This document shows positions 1-9,396 of a stretch of DNA of 64,000 bases, in pieces. Origin of the DNA: Paenibacillus sp. FSL H7-0331 (lineage in GTDB: Bacteria; Bacillota; Bacilli; Paenibacillales; NBRC-103111); NCBI RefSeq assembly GCF_001956045.1, contig NZ_MRTH01000007.1, positions 1 to 64,000 on the forward strand. Reading direction: 5' to 3'. Under the pieces are notes generated by a model that saw only the letters and a program-made list of their open reading frames with translations, made no database searches and was not told the origin of the DNA. The position numbers were made by a program, and so were the translations under genes. Numbering within the stretch: the stretch's first letter is position 1; each line of letters opens with the position of its first letter.

Positions 1-300
1 GCACTCATTCACTGCTGACGAGAATTTGCATTCTCTTGTACTGCTATTTACTCACTCGTTGATTCAGTTTTCAAAGGACAATTCTTATTTTAAAACTAAC
101 ATTTTGTACCGTCTCGTCTTCAACAATTTTCATTGTTTAGTTTTATCGGCAACTTTTATACTATACCACATCGCTAGTTATTTATGCAAGTGTTATTTTT
201 TATTTCATTTTGCGTTCAAATGAAAATCTTTCGTAACACGTACACCGTTTTTAGCGGCGAGAAGTAATATATCATAGGACAATCATAGAAGTCAAGGCAT
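1..300 (-). promoter_or_regulatory. Probable rRNA operon promoter/leader, reading leftward out of the window
   Basis: There is no convincing gene here. Read on the minus strand, the stretch 61-86 gives TTGTCCTTTGAAAACTGAATC, which is the kind of sequence found in Bacillaceae/Paenibacillaceae rRNA leaders and 16S-23S spacers. A perfect 6-bp hairpin (20-25 with 30-35) lies further downstream. Two tandem minus-strand promoters are visible. One has -35 TTGACT at 290-295 and -10 TATATT at 266-271 (18 bp spacer). The second has -35 TTGCAT at 184-189 and an extended -10 TATAGT at 160-165 (18 bp). Tandem strong promoters plus this leader suggest that 16S rRNA starts beyond position 1. No rRNA sequence itself is in the window, so the assignment is inference. 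Confidence 0.6.
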
Positions 301-375
301 AAATCAAATAATATTTTGGGGAGTCGATAATCAAGCTCGAAACGAATATGTGCCGGAAATACAAACGGATACCAG

Positions 376-426
376 AAAGAAGAAAATAACCTCCCCTGTC
401 CACTAATTACGGACTAAGAGGAGGTT
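376..426 (-). terminator. Rho-independent terminator after the suhB-like gene
   Basis: On the minus strand, AACCTCC (426 side) pairs with GGAGGTT (388 side), with an inner GTCC/GGAC pair. A T-rich tract (ATTTTCTTCTTTC) follows. It lies 16 bases past the stop of the phosphatase gene. Confidence 0.6.
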
Positions 427-441
427 ATATAAAGTCTAACA

Positions 442-1308
442 CTAGTTCTCAATAGATATTGCGTTAGCCATGGTCAACTCATGTTGAAGCTGGTCATGGA
501 TCAATCCGTTCGACGCAAGCACATTCCGTACATTTAATGTATAGGGATTACCTTCAGTATCCGTTATCGATCCACCGGACTCCTTAATGAGCAAAGCCCC
601 AGCTGCCATATCCCACGAATTCAAACCAATCTCCCAAAAACCACTCAAGCGGCCAGCAGCTACATATGCCATATGCAAAGCTGCTGAACCAGCAACACGG
701 ATATTTCTAACCTTAGGAGACAATGCATTCAAACCACGCAGATTTACAGGTAATGCACCCTCGCGATCGGCTGGTAATCCGGTTGCAACTAGACTATCGA
801 TCAGCTTGCTCTCTTTCGATACCTGCATCCGTTTGCCTCTTAGATAGGCGCCTTTATCTTTTTCCGCTACGAACAATTCATTGTGAATAGGATTGTAAAC
901 CACACCCACGATGACCTCCCCTTTGTAAGCCAGCGCAATGGAGACACTAAAAAACGGGAAGCCATGAACAAAGTTAGTCGTACCGTCCAAAGGATCAACA
1001 ATCCACAAATATTCAGCATCGCTAACGTCCTTTAAAGCTTGGACCGAAGCGGCTGGCCCCGGTTCAACCCCTTCTTCCCCAAGAATCGAATGATGCGGAA
1101 AATGGGTTTGAATCAAATTGCGGATCATTTTTTCCGCACCTTTATCTACTTCAGTTACTAGATCATGAGAAGAGTATTTGGTATTCAAGCTGTTGAAATC
1201 TCCCAATTTGCTTTGAACCCATTCGCCTGCCTTGGAGGCCGTATTAATGGCTACAGCGGTAAAGCTTTTACTTCCAACCGAGAAGGAGTTATTTCCTTCA
1301 TTAGACAT
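442..1308 (-). CDS. Inositol monophosphatase family protein (SuhB-like), 288 aa
   Basis: A Mg-dependent phosphatase of the inositol monophosphatase/CysQ/FBPase superfamily, probably hydrolysing inositol-1-phosphate or a related sugar phosphate in the cytosol. The metal-binding motifs are intact: GEEG at about residues 77-80, WIVDPLDGT at 102-110 and WDMAAG at 232-237. Length fits the family (260-290 aa). The reading frame is open upstream to a TTG at 1353, but that codon has no ribosome site. The ATG at 1306-1308 is preceded by AAAGGG, so I start there. It stands alone, with its own terminator downstream. Substrate cannot be told from sequence; suhB is the common name but the exact enzyme is uncertain. 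Confidence 0.9.
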   Translation of the reverse strand: MSNEGNNSFSVGSKSFTAVAINTASKAGEWVQSKLGDFNSLNTKYSSHDLVTEVDKGAEKMIRNLIQTHFPHHSILGEEGVEPGPAASVQALKDVSDAEYLWIVDPLDGTTNFVHGFPFFSVSIALAYKGEVIVGVVYNPIHNELFVAEKDKGAYLRGKRMQVSKESKLIDSLVATGLPADREGALPVNLRGLNALSPKVRNIRVAGSAALHMAYVAAGRLSGFWEIGLNSWDMAAGALLIKESGGSITDTEGNPYTLNVRNVLASNGLIHDQLQHELTMANAISIEN

Positions 1309-1505
1309 TCCAATCAGCCCTTTTTCCAAAAAAGTTTTATAGTAGTGGTACAACTAGTAGTTAGTATAGTGAATATACGCTTTAATTGCCACAAAGTTTC
1401 AACATACTTCTGAATTGCCACACACCCTACCGATAAGATAATCTATTAGTAGATTTCTAATGTTATCTTATGATGCTCACTCTTCAGTCGCTTGTACAAA
1501 AGAGC

Positions 1506-1536
1506 AATAAAAAAAGCTGTTGATTCCTCAACAGCT
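1506..1536 (-). terminator. Terminator after fabI
   Basis: A perfect 9-bp stem AGCTGTTGA/TCAACAGCT is followed on the minus strand by seven T residues. It lies 38 bases downstream of the fabI stop. Confidence 0.9.
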
Positions 1537-1573
1537 CTGCTGGTCTAACTATACTATTTACTTGTTATTTGAA

Positions 1574-2344
1574 TTATACCCCTACGATATGGTATCCATT
1601 GTCTACATATATAACTTCTCCAGTTATGCCACGGGACAAATGACTCATCAAGAACATCGCGGTATCGCCCACTTCTGCAACTTCGGTTGTACGGCGCATC
1701 GGAGCCTTTTCCTCAACACTGCGAAGTATCGAATTGAAATCCTTGATGCCTTTGGCTGCCAATGTACGAATAGGACCCGCAGAAATGGCGTTAACACGTA
1801 CATTAAACTGTCCAAGATCACTAGCCAAATAACGAACACTTGCTTCCAGGGCAGCCTTGGCAACACCCATAACATTGTAATTTTTCATTGCACGTTCGGC
1901 ACCAAGATAAGTCATTGTCATGATACTGCCACCTTCGGTCATCAACGGATACATCCGTTGAGCTACAGCTACCAAGGAGTAGGCACTAATATCCTGAGCC
2001 AGCGCATAACCTTCACGTGAAGTATCTACAAACAACCCTTCGAGCTCTTCCGTTTTGGCAAATGCAATACTATGTACCAAACCATGCAGCACGCCAAACT
2101 GTTCCTTGACGATAGTAGCCAATGTATCGATTTCTGCATCAACCGTTACATTACAAGGTAAAACCGTTGTATTGGGAAGCGTATTCGCAAGCTTGCGTAC
2201 CCGTTCCTCCACACGTTCGTTCTCAAATGTAAAAGCAAGTGTAGCCCCTTGTGCAGATAAAGATTGGGCGATTGCCCACGCAATGCTGCGATCGTTTGCA
2301 ACACCCATAACAAGTATATTTTTACCGGATAAAAGTCCACTCAT
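1574..2344 (-). CDS. fabI: Enoyl-[acyl-carrier-protein] reductase (NADH), FabI, 256 aa
   Basis: Catalyses the last reduction of each fatty-acid elongation cycle, trans-2-enoyl-ACP to acyl-ACP, in the cytosol. It is a divergent short-chain dehydrogenase. The N-terminal nucleotide-binding segment GVANDRSIAW (residues 14-23) is the FabI hallmark, and the catalytic pair Tyr156 and Lys163 sits in YNVMGVAK. It also carries GPIRTLAAKGI and the C-terminal RGITGE. The length matches Bacillus FabI. I chose the ATG at 2342-2344, preceded by GAGAGGGG at about 10 nt, which aligns with the usual FabI N-terminus. An upstream ATG at 2366-2368 would add eight residues and overlaps the stop of a four-codon minigene (see findings). 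I do not see a FapR box. Confidence 0.96.
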   Translation of the reverse strand: MSGLLSGKNILVMGVANDRSIAWAIAQSLSAQGATLAFTFENERVEERVRKLANTLPNTTVLPCNVTVDAEIDTLATIVKEQFGVLHGLVHSIAFAKTEELEGLFVDTSREGYALAQDISAYSLVAVAQRMYPLMTEGGSIMTMTYLGAERAMKNYNVMGVAKAALEASVRYLASDLGQFNVRVNAISAGPIRTLAAKGIKDFNSILRSVEEKAPMRRTTEVAEVGDTAMFLMSHLSRGITGEVIYVDNGYHIVGV

Positions 2345-2367
2345 ACTAATAAATTCCCCTCTCAACA

Positions 2368-2382
2368 TTAAAATACGTTCAT
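2368..2382 (-). other. Four-codon mini-ORF in the fabI leader
   Basis: On the minus strand a near-ideal ribosome site AAAGGAG is followed after 5 nt by ATG AAC GTA TTT TAA. Its stop codon overlaps (TAATG) an ATG that is in frame with fabI, 24 nt ahead of the preferred fabI start. It could be a translated leader that couples to fabI, or a chance ribosome site. No function is known to me. Confidence 0.35.
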
Positions 2383-2477
2383 TATCACTCCTTTCTCAAG
2401 GTACTTCATTTGGACAAAATATTCAAGCAATAACGAAGTTTTTCATATGAATAATCCAATACGGTTACAGTCTGATC

Positions 2478-3464
2478 TCAAAGCTTAAAGGACGCTTGGT
2501 TTAAAACCTCTAGTTCAGGCTCCTCACTGATTTCCTTCATCAGCTGGAATAAGGCATCATCTTTCTTTTTGGCCTCAATCATCACATCGACCCTTGGCGT
2601 TAGCGGGGCAATTGACCTTAGAAATGTAAGCAGGGGTCCGGGATCAATAAAGTCGGCATGACTCCTCGTATCTTTTTCACTTTTTGGACTGGATACATGA
2701 ATTTTGGGTGGAAGCTCCAATTGTGTTCCCTGCTCCGTTTGTCCTTTCCATGTCTGTAAAATACGCGGCCACAGTACCGCGCTATCTGCTATTTCCTCCT
2801 CATGATTTACTTCATGATGATGAATATCGAGTACCATGGGTGTATGCGTCACTTCACATACTTCCAGTGTTTCGGAGGCTGTGAAGGTTTTATCGTCATT
2901 TTCCAGTGTCATTCGATTGCGAATCCGCTCTGGCAATGCCTTGAAACGATCGATAAAACGCTGAGAAGCAATCTTTTTGTCACCGTACATGCCACCCATG
3001 TGGATATTGCATTTAGCCGACTCATCAAGACCCATCGCCTCCAGCATAGTGACGTGTGAATCCAGATCCTTAAGCGAGCTTGCGAGCACATCTGCACGCG
3101 GAGTGCTCAGGACGGTGAAATGATCGGGATGAAAGCTGAGTCTCATCGCATTTTTAATAGCATAACTTCCAAGCTCCGCAAAAGCTTCCGCCAGCACCAC
3201 CATTGGGTTCCAATCGTTCAGCATCTCATGACCGCGCAGCGGGATCAGTTTGGAGGAACATCGGTATAATTCGATATCGTGTGCCCGGTTGTGCTTAAGG
3301 AGACGCAGCGTATTGTGTATATTTTCTATGGCTATACGCTCCAGCTTGCGGACCGCTGCGGCCCGATTATTCAATTTATCAAAGCTGGCGGCTGTCATTG
3401 TTTTGGATGGAGACGCATTAGATACCTGCATGGACATCGCAACATAACCAAGACGTACGATCAT
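2478..3464 (-). CDS. uvsE: UV damage endonuclease UvsE (UVDE), 328 aa
   Basis: A metal-dependent TIM-barrel endonuclease that nicks DNA 5' of UV photoproducts and starts an excision-repair route independent of UvrABC. The N-terminus MIVRLGYVAMSM is typical of UvsE. The metal-binding His/Glu/Asp set is recognisable in SFHPDHFTVL, NIHMGGMYGDK, LENDD, LDIHHHEVNH and KIHVSSPK. The length is normal for bacterial UVDE. The start ATG at 3462-3464 has only a weak, distant GGAG, yet no other start fits the conserved N-terminus. In spore-formers UvsE often helps outgrowing spores survive UV. The gene stands between fabI and a small unknown gene with no obvious operon partner. Confidence 0.93.
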   Translation of the reverse strand: MIVRLGYVAMSMQVSNASPSKTMTAASFDKLNNRAAAVRKLERIAIENIHNTLRLLKHNRAHDIELYRCSSKLIPLRGHEMLNDWNPMVVLAEAFAELGSYAIKNAMRLSFHPDHFTVLSTPRADVLASSLKDLDSHVTMLEAMGLDESAKCNIHMGGMYGDKKIASQRFIDRFKALPERIRNRMTLENDDKTFTASETLEVCEVTHTPMVLDIHHHEVNHEEEIADSAVLWPRILQTWKGQTEQGTQLELPPKIHVSSPKSEKDTRSHADFIDPGPLLTFLRSIAPLTPRVDVMIEAKKKDDALFQLMKEISEEPELEVLNQASFKL

Positions 3465-3593
3465 AGTGGCATATCAGCTCCAATTTTCAGATATGTCCAT
3501 AGGATGCCCTACAATCACAGGGTCTATAAAAATCATGACAACAATAAAAAGAACACCTTGCCGCCGCAGCGCAAGATGCTCGATGTTAAGCTA

Positions 3594-3914
3594 TTAGTTG
3601 GAAGCAAGACTAAAATACATTTCATCAGCCAAAGCGGTCTGAATGCGTGCCTCTTCTTCCGTTAATCGGCGAACCAGCTCCATTTCAACCTGGGTAATCT
3701 CTTCGCCTTGAAAATTAATTTCGGCGATTGACACCAAAATTTTGACTATGGCAACCGCTTTGTTATCGAGACTGTACGCAATAACCATTTGGCCTGTCGG
3801 GTACACACGAAATCCGCTTTTAACCATTTTGCTTCGGCCGTACTCCAATAACTCGTAGAGCTCCTGCTCGGATTTGAACTTGCATACGGAATTGAACTCA
3901 GTCTGGAACCCCAT
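3594..3914 (-). CDS. Small conserved protein of unknown function, 106 aa
   Basis: A short soluble protein with no signal peptide or membrane segment. A good ribosome site (AAAGGGGAG) precedes the ATG at 3912-3914. The pattern MGFQTEFNSV, GFRVYP and AVAIVKI recalls a small Firmicute family (DUF2584-type) from memory, but I am not sure of the match. The C-terminal third is an acidic helix rich in Glu (EMELVRRLTEEEARIQTALADEM). It lies 47 bases downstream of ddl on the same strand and may be co-transcribed with it. Function unknown. Confidence 0.7.
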   Translation of the reverse strand: MGFQTEFNSVCKFKSEQELYELLEYGRSKMVKSGFRVYPTGQMVIAYSLDNKAVAIVKILVSIAEINFQGEEITQVEMELVRRLTEEEARIQTALADEMYFSLASN

Positions 3915-3961
3915 ACGAACTCCCCTTTCAAAATAATTATTGTAAAAGACTTCTCATCCAA

Positions 3962-5086
3962 TTATACCTCAAATGAATACTGCAGCCGCTGCTTGTCTTG
4001 ATGGCGCTTCAATGCAAGCCCAATCAGTTCATCCAACAATTGAGCGTAAGGCTTGCCGGTTTCCTTCCAGAGTAAAGGATACATGCTGAAAGGCGTAAAT
4101 CCAGGCATCGTATTAATTTCGTTAATGAATAGCTGATTGTCTTCTTTACGTATGAAAAAGTCAATTCGGGACAATCCAGAGCCGTCTACTGCCTGATAAG
4201 CACGAATAGCAAGCTCTCTAATTCGTTCAGACAGCTCATCTGGAATTTCCGCTGGTATAATCATGGAGGAGGTCCCGTCTACATACTTGGCCTTGTAATC
4301 GTAAAACTCTCCTGTGGAAACCACCTCTCCCACCACAGATGCTTCAGGATCATCGTTCCCCAAAATTGCGACTTCCACCTCTCGGGCATTCACATTCTCT
4401 TCTATAATAACTTTACGGTCATATAGAAAGGCACTATGAATGGCTTCGATAAGCTCCTCACGATTTTTGGCTTTGCTGATTCCGACACTGGACCCGAGAT
4501 TAGCAGGCTTAACAAAGCAAGGATATCCGATGGCCACTTCAATCTCCATAATGAAATAAGCATTGTCCTTCTCCCATTGTGTTCTTGTAAAGTGGCGGAA
4601 TATACATTGCGGCAAGCCTTCCTGCTCAAATACTCTTTTCATCATGACCTTGTCCATACCGACCGACGAAGCTAGAACACCTGCGCCTACATATGCAATA
4701 TTGGCCATTTCCAGCAAACCCTGGATCGTACCGTCTTCTCCAAATGTCCCATGCAATAAAGGTAGAACCACATCAATCTGTTGTATGGATGCAGCTCCAT
4801 CGGTTGCACTTGATCCTGAGGGCTGCAGGGAATTGAAGATAGGCTGAATGGAAAAAGCTTCTTCAGAGCTTGCAGTCGGTTCAAATTGCAGCTCCGCAAT
4901 ATGCTTGGGTGGTCCTTGCAGCTGTAAGCCTGAGCGCCATTCACCCTGTTTGGTTATGTAAAATGGTATAATTTCATATTTACTCATGTCAATGGCTGCA
5001 GTAACGGCAAGTGCAGTTTGAAGCGAAACTTCATGTTCTCCAGACTTTCCACCGTAAATTAAGCCAATGCGAATTTTGTCGTTCAT
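3962..5086 (-). CDS. ddl: D-alanine--D-alanine ligase, 374 aa
   Basis: An ATP-grasp ligase that makes the D-Ala-D-Ala dipeptide used in peptidoglycan precursors. The N-terminal domain carries GGKSGEHEVSL (residues 12-22). The central domain has LLHGTFGEDGTIQGLLE, FVKPANLGSSVGISKA and EVEVAILG. The C-terminal ATP/Mg site shows RIDFFIR and INEINTMPGFTPFSMYP. All motifs expected for a working Ddl are present and the length is typical. The start ATG is preceded by GGAGG. Residues after GEHEVS and in the MPGF loop fit a D-Ala rather than D-Lac ligase, but specificity is inference. Confidence 0.96.
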   Translation of the reverse strand: MNDKIRIGLIYGGKSGEHEVSLQTALAVTAAIDMSKYEIIPFYITKQGEWRSGLQLQGPPKHIAELQFEPTASSEEAFSIQPIFNSLQPSGSSATDGAASIQQIDVVLPLLHGTFGEDGTIQGLLEMANIAYVGAGVLASSVGMDKVMMKRVFEQEGLPQCIFRHFTRTQWEKDNAYFIMEIEVAIGYPCFVKPANLGSSVGISKAKNREELIEAIHSAFLYDRKVIIEENVNAREVEVAILGNDDPEASVVGEVVSTGEFYDYKAKYVDGTSSMIIPAEIPDELSERIRELAIRAYQAVDGSGLSRIDFFIRKEDNQLFINEINTMPGFTPFSMYPLLWKETGKPYAQLLDELIGLALKRHQDKQRLQYSFEV

Positions 5087-5162
5087 AATAACCTCCGAAA
5101 ATGAATTGTAAGATGTGAATAGTAACCTACTGAATCCCGTAAGCTAAGAGCATGTCTAACCA

Positions 5163-6185
5163 TCAGTCTTGGTCGATCACATGCAAAAACCGATACCGCG
5201 TCTGTTCTGTCCAGGCATACGAATCTTTATAGCTCCAGTATCGATGCTTGCTGTTTGTCGTATGTGCATTGACCAAGGGCATCCCATTGGCATCCTTAGC
5301 AGTTACAATCGTGCTGTGGCGATAACGCCCGTCACCATTCCAATCGTAGCTAATGACATCTCCCAACTCAAGGTTTTCGGCCTTATGGACTTCTTTCGCC
5401 CGCAGTCCATGATCATTTGATGTCATATATCCTTGTAGACTCTGTGCTACAGCCCAACTGAAGCTCCACAGCTCCTGACTGTTATTGCGGCCTTTATACC
5501 ACCAGCCAGAATCTCTTTTTCCAGTATAGTGCATAGGAGCTTCACCTGCAAAGAGGCATTGGGATATATAATTGCTGCAGTCGACTTCGAACTCCAGATA
5601 GGCCGGATTAGCTTGATCCCACCACCGATCAGCATATTGAACTGCTTTATGGCGATCGTAGTAATTTTTCCTAAGAGCCGGCTCCAAATAAGGAAGCACC
5701 TCATAATTTAAAAACGGCATAGAGGAAAGCTTCAGCAATCCTTGGTCAACGGTTTGGGGGACTGAGGCTGCAGAAGGGGACATAACCACCCGCTGGGTAG
5801 GCTGAAGCAGCTCATTGCCTGTGGATTGAATGTTTGTAATGACCCATTTACCTTCTTGCTCTTCGAAGGTAAGCTGCTCACTTTCCAGCCGCTTCTCTTC
5901 ATGCTCAGTCACTCCTATGATTCCGACCATGGACTGCCTAAGTCTGATGGATGCTGTCACATATGCGGGCTGCTCAATGGTTTGCGTGATAGTAAGTCTT
6001 GTCTCATTTTTTACTGGGGAATAATGTCGATCCTGATCGTTTTGCGAGGTCCTGGCCAGACGCCTGATTTGTGCCTGCAGGAATGGAACATCCGTGACGA
6101 ATGGCAGTAAGGGCTCAACCGAATAATCCAGATTCATTTGATTTTTATGATGAACATATTCGTAGAGCATCATTTTCCATGACAT
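5163..6185 (-). CDS. Amidase-domain protein (putative amidase, YhbB-like), 340 aa
   Basis: The C-terminal half (about residues 165-335) matches the putative amidase domain seen in Bacillus YhbB. It has YDRHKAVQYADRWW, then FEVDCSNYISQCLFAGEAPM with the nucleophile Cys, later GDVISYDWNGDGRYRHSTIVT with the probable catalytic His, and NAHTTNSKHRYWSY. The N-terminal half is a variable domain with Gln/Thr-rich strands. I start at the ATG at 6183-6185, which has GGAGGT 7 nt upstream, not at the longer frame start. No signal peptide is visible with this start, which is odd for a cell-wall enzyme. It may act inside the cell or the forespore. Substrate unknown. Confidence 0.75.
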   Translation of the reverse strand: MSWKMMLYEYVHHKNQMNLDYSVEPLLPFVTDVPFLQAQIRRLARTSQNDQDRHYSPVKNETRLTITQTIEQPAYVTASIRLRQSMVGIIGVTEHEEKRLESEQLTFEEQEGKWVITNIQSTGNELLQPTQRVVMSPSAASVPQTVDQGLLKLSSMPFLNYEVLPYLEPALRKNYYDRHKAVQYADRWWDQANPAYLEFEVDCSNYISQCLFAGEAPMHYTGKRDSGWWYKGRNNSQELWSFSWAVAQSLQGYMTSNDHGLRAKEVHKAENLELGDVISYDWNGDGRYRHSTIVTAKDANGMPLVNAHTTNSKHRYWSYKDSYAWTEQTRYRFLHVIDQD

Positions 6186-6316
6186 GCGGTCTACCTCCAT
6201 TGATATCAAATGACCGATTTTCATCCAATTTGTATCACAGTCAGGACAAGCTCATGCACATACCTTAATGATTCCAATATATGAAGGAATACGTCTGATA
6301 ATGATTCAATTTAACC

Positions 6317-6345
6317 TTTACGTAGCCTTCCGCAGCATGTATACT
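6317..6345 (+). promoter_or_regulatory. acnA promoter
   Basis: -35 TTTACG at 6317-6322 and -10 TATACT at 6340-6345, with a 17 bp spacer. Transcription would start near 6352, about 100 nt before acnA. Confidence 0.65.
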
Positions 6346-6370
6346 TAACTTATAACAATTATGAAATCTT

Positions 6371-6387
6371 GTTTCATTCCATGAAAC
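6371..6387 (+). promoter_or_regulatory. Inverted-repeat operator GTTTCA-N5-TGAAAC upstream of acnA
   Basis: The sequence GTTTCATTCCATGAAAC is a perfect palindrome with a 5 bp centre; the arms extend to 8 bp each if counted from 6370 to 6388. It lies about 20-36 nt downstream of the predicted acnA transcription start, where a bound repressor would block transcription. The same GTTTCA-N5-TGAAAC pattern is at 15833-15849 in front of the IclR-family gene in this window. The link to that regulator is inference. Confidence 0.6.
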
Positions 6388-6454
6388 AGAAGTTGTTTTG
6401 GACAATGGCTCATCCTGAAATACAGACTTATCATTCAAAGGAGGACATTCACAC

Positions 6455-9163
6455 ATGGCTAGAAAAGATCATTACTCAGTACGTACACCGCTCGAAGTTA
6501 ATGGTAAAACTTACCAATACTACAGTTTGCCTGGACTTCAAGAACAAGGACACGGCAATATTTCCGCGCTGCCTTTTTCCATTAAGGTGCTTCTCGAAGC
6601 AGCTGTTCGTCAGTTTGACGGCAGAGCTATCACATCAGAGCACGTAAGACAAATCGCAACCTGGACTGAAGGCAGAGAAGAGAAGGAAATTCCTTTTATT
6701 CCCGCTCGTATTGTTTTGCAGGATTTCACAGGGGTTCCGGTTGTAGTTGACTTGGCCGCTATGAGAGATACGGTAAAGCTTGCTGGTGGAAATCCTAAGC
6801 AAATTAATCCGCTTGTACCTGTTGATTTGGTTATTGACCACTCGGTTATGGTTGATGCTTTTGGTACCGCTGACGCTTTGGAAACCAATATGAATATTGA
6901 ATTCGAGCGTAATGAAGAGCGTTATCGTTTCCTTCGTTGGGCTCAAACGGCATTTGACAATTTCCGTGCTGTTCCACCAGCTACAGGTATCGTGCATCAG
7001 GTTAACCTCGAGTATTTGGCTTCCGTAGCTGCCACCAAGGTAATCGACGGCGATACTGAAGTATATCCAGATTCACTGGTAGGTACGGATTCCCATACAA
7101 CGATGATCAATGGTCTTGGTATCGTAGGCTGGGGAGTTGGCGGTATCGAAGCTGAGGCGGGTATGCTTGGACAGCCTTTGTATTTTGTCACACCTGAAGT
7201 TATTGGCTTCAAGCTGACTGGTAATCTTCCAGAAGGTTCAACGGCTACCGATTTGGCCCTAACTGTTACACAAATGCTTCGTAAAAAAGGTGTTGTCGGT
7301 AAATTTGTTGAATTCTATGGCCCTGGTCTTAGCAATATCAGTCTGGCTGACCGTGCAACAGTTGCCAATATGGCTCCCGAGTATGGTGCTACAGTAGGAT
7401 TTTTCCCTGTTGACTCCGAATCACTTAATTATTTAAAAGGAACTGGCCGTGAGGATGATCAAATCGCTCTGGTTGAGGCTTACTATAAAGCACAAGGCAT
7501 GTTCCGTACTGATGATACACCTGACCCTGTATTCAGTGACGTTATTGAGCTCGATATGTCAGCAGTCGTACCAAGCTTGGCAGGTCCAAAACGTCCACAG
7601 GATCGTGTTGAATTAACTTCCATGAAGCAAGCCTTCCATGATATTGTTCGCACACCGATCGAAAAAGGCGGTTACGGCTTAAGTGACGCCAAAATCGAAG
7701 AAGTTATTGATGTACAGCATGCCAATGGCGATGTTAGCAAAATGGGTACAGGCGCTGTTGTTATCGCTGCTATAACCAGTTGCACCAACACTTCCAACCC
7801 AAGCGTTATGATCGGTGCCGGTTTAGTAGCCAAAAAGGCAGTTGCCCGCGGCTTAAGAAAACCTGCTTACGTAAAAAGCAGCTTGACTCCAGGATCGCTG
7901 GTTGTAACTGACTATTTAAAAAATGCAGGTTTGCTGGAATCCCTTGAAGCTTTAGGCTTCTACGTTGCAGGCTACGGCTGTGCCACCTGTATCGGAAACT
8001 CCGGTCCTTTGCCGGATGAAGTAAGTCAAGCCATCACTGATAACGACATGACCGTGGCTGCCGTACTATCCGGTAACCGTAACTTTGAAGGCCGTGTTCA
8101 TGCTCAAGTCAAAGCTAACTATTTGGCATCCCCGCCGTTAGTTGTCGCTTATGCTCTGGCTGGAACGGTTAACATTGATCTGGCTAACGATCCAATCGGC
8201 TATGACCAAGCCAATCAACCTGTTTACTTGAAAGATATTTGGCCATCCAATGCAGAGATTCAAGAGGCAATTGCTACAGCCATGAGCCCAAGCATTTATC
8301 GTGAGAAGTACTCAAATGTGTTCCGTGCTAATGAGCGTTGGAATGCGATCGAGGTTCCTGAGGGTGATCTGTACGAGTGGGACGAAAAATCGACTTATAT
8401 CGCAAATCCTCCTTTCTTTGAGCGCTTAGGCGATGGTGTTGCCGATATGGCTGATATCCATGGTGCAAAAACATTGGCACTGCTTGGCGATTCGGTAACA
8501 ACCGACCATATCTCACCTGCTGGTAACATTAAGGCTGACAGTCCTGCTGGCAAGTTCTTGATGGAGCATGGCGTTAGAAAAGAAGATTTCAACTCCTACG
8601 GATCCCGCCGCGGTCACCATGAAGTCATGATGCGCGGAACATTCGCTAATATTCGTATTCGTAATCAGGTAGCACCAGGAACTGAAGGCGGCGTAACTAC
8701 TTACCTTCCAACAGGTGAAGTCGAATCGATTTATGATGCTTCCATGAAGTATCAGGATCAAGACACGAATCTTGTCGTTATTGCAGGTAAAGAATACGGT
8801 ACAGGCAGCTCCCGTGACTGGGCGGCAAAGGGTACATTCCTATTGGGTGTTAAAGCCGTTATTGCTGAAAGCTTTGAGCGTATTCACCGCTCCAACCTCG
8901 TAGGTATGGGCGTGCTTCCTCTTCAATTCAAATCAGGACATGGCTGGAGTGCACTTGGTATTACAGGTACTGAAACTTTTGATATTACAGGCTTGGATAA
9001 CAATGTGCAGCCAGGTCAGGATGTAACAGTCACTGCTACTCGTCTGGACGGAACCAGCTTCAGCTTTGAAGTCGTTGTGCGTTTGGACAGCTCGGTTGAC
9101 ATTGATTACTATCGCAATGGCGGTATTCTCCAAACGGTCCTTCGCCAAATGATCGCTGAATAA
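6455..9163 (+). CDS. acnA: Aconitate hydratase AcnA, 902 aa
   Basis: Interconverts citrate and isocitrate in the TCA cycle. When its 4Fe-4S cluster is lost, proteins of this family can act as an RNA-binding regulator. The length and layout match the AcnA/IRP1 type: domains 1-3 followed by a linker and a C-terminal swivel domain with [10 protein letters not shown]. The three cluster cysteines are Cys443 in SCTNTSNPS and Cys509 and Cys512 in [11 protein letters not shown]. Other catalytic segments are [10 protein letters not shown] and [15 protein letters not shown] strong AAAGGAGGAC ribosome site precedes the ATG. The gene is monocistronic, with its own promoter and terminator and a palindromic operator. 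I see no clear CcpC box such as controls citB in Bacillus subtilis. Confidence 0.98.
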   Translation: MARKDHYSVRTPLEVNGKTYQYYSLPGLQEQGHGNISALPFSIKVLLEAAVRQFDGRAITSEHVRQIATWTEGREEKEIPFIPARIVLQDFTGVPVVVDLAAMRDTVKLAGGNPKQINPLVPVDLVIDHSVMVDAFGTADALETNMNIEFERNEERYRFLRWAQTAFDNFRAVPPATGIVHQVNLEYLASVAATKVIDGDTEVYPDSLVGTDSHTTMINGLGIVGWGVGGIEAEAGMLGQPLYFVTPEVIGFKLTGNLPEGSTATDLALTVTQMLRKKGVVGKFVEFYGPGLSNISLADRATVANMAPEYGATVGFFPVDSESLNYLKGTGREDDQIALVEAYYKAQGMFRTDDTPDPVFSDVIELDMSAVVPSLAGPKRPQDRVELTSMKQAFHDIVRTPIEKGGYGLSDAKIEEVIDVQHANGDVSKMGTGAVVIAAITSCTNTSNPSVMIGAGLVAKKAVARGLRKPAYVKSSLTPGSLVVTDYLKNAGLLESLEALGFYVAGYGCATCIGNSGPLPDEVSQAITDNDMTVAAVLSGNRNFEGRVHAQVKANYLASPPLVVAYALAGTVNIDLANDPIGYDQANQPVYLKDIWPSNAEIQEAIATAMSPSIYREKYSNVFRANERWNAIEVPEGDLYEWDEKSTYIANPPFFERLGDGVADMADIHGAKTLALLGDSVTTDHISPAGNIKADSPAGKFLMEHGVRKEDFNSYGSRRGHHEVMMRGTFANIRIRNQVAPGTEGGVTTYLPTGEVESIYDASMKYQDQDTNLVVIAGKEYGTGSSRDWAAKGTFLLGVKAVIAESFERIHRSNLVGMGVLPLQFKSGHGWSALGITGTETFDITGLDNNVQPGQDVTVTATRLDGTSFSFEVVVRLDSSVDIDYYRNGGILQTVLRQMIAE

Positions 9164-9188
9164 ATTGAGGCAAATAGCATCATGTATG

Positions 9189-9237
9189 AGAGGCTATTTC
9201 TGAGGTCCATAGACTTCAGGGATAGCCTCTTTATTTG
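9189..9237 (+). terminator. Terminator after acnA
   Basis: The stem AGAGGCTAT (9189-9197) pairs with ATAGCCTCT (9222-9230) and is followed by TTTATTTG. Confidence 0.85.
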
Positions 9238-9261
9238 TGAGTTATCATACCGATAGTGAAG

Positions 9262-9322
9262 AACACAAAGAGGAGGCTGTTCCGTAAGCACACAATCTGC
9301 TTAAGGAAACAGTCTCCTCTTC
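9262..9322 (-). terminator. Terminator after the large SLH protein gene
   Basis: A long imperfect stem AGAGGAG-CTGTTTCC / GGAACAG-CTCCTCT with an inner TAAGCA/TGCTTA pair, followed on the minus strand by TTTGTGTTC. Together with the acnA terminator it separates the convergent genes. Confidence 0.75.
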
Positions 9323-9396
9323 CAGTCGTTCTGTAATTAACCGTTAACCGTTACCCGTTGCTTATTTCAAGTGCAATGCTTTTACCTACCTACAAC

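Noticed and set aside
26..223. 65-aa open frame on the plus strand in the leader region
   Set aside because: No ribosome site, odd composition, and it overlaps the minus-strand promoters and rRNA leader motif.
2345..2470. FapR operator in front of fabI
   Set aside because: No match to the 17-bp FapR palindrome could be seen in the leader.
6290..6454. CcpC-type box at acnA
   Set aside because: No ATAA-N7-TTAT arrangement; the only strong symmetry is the GTTTCA palindrome.
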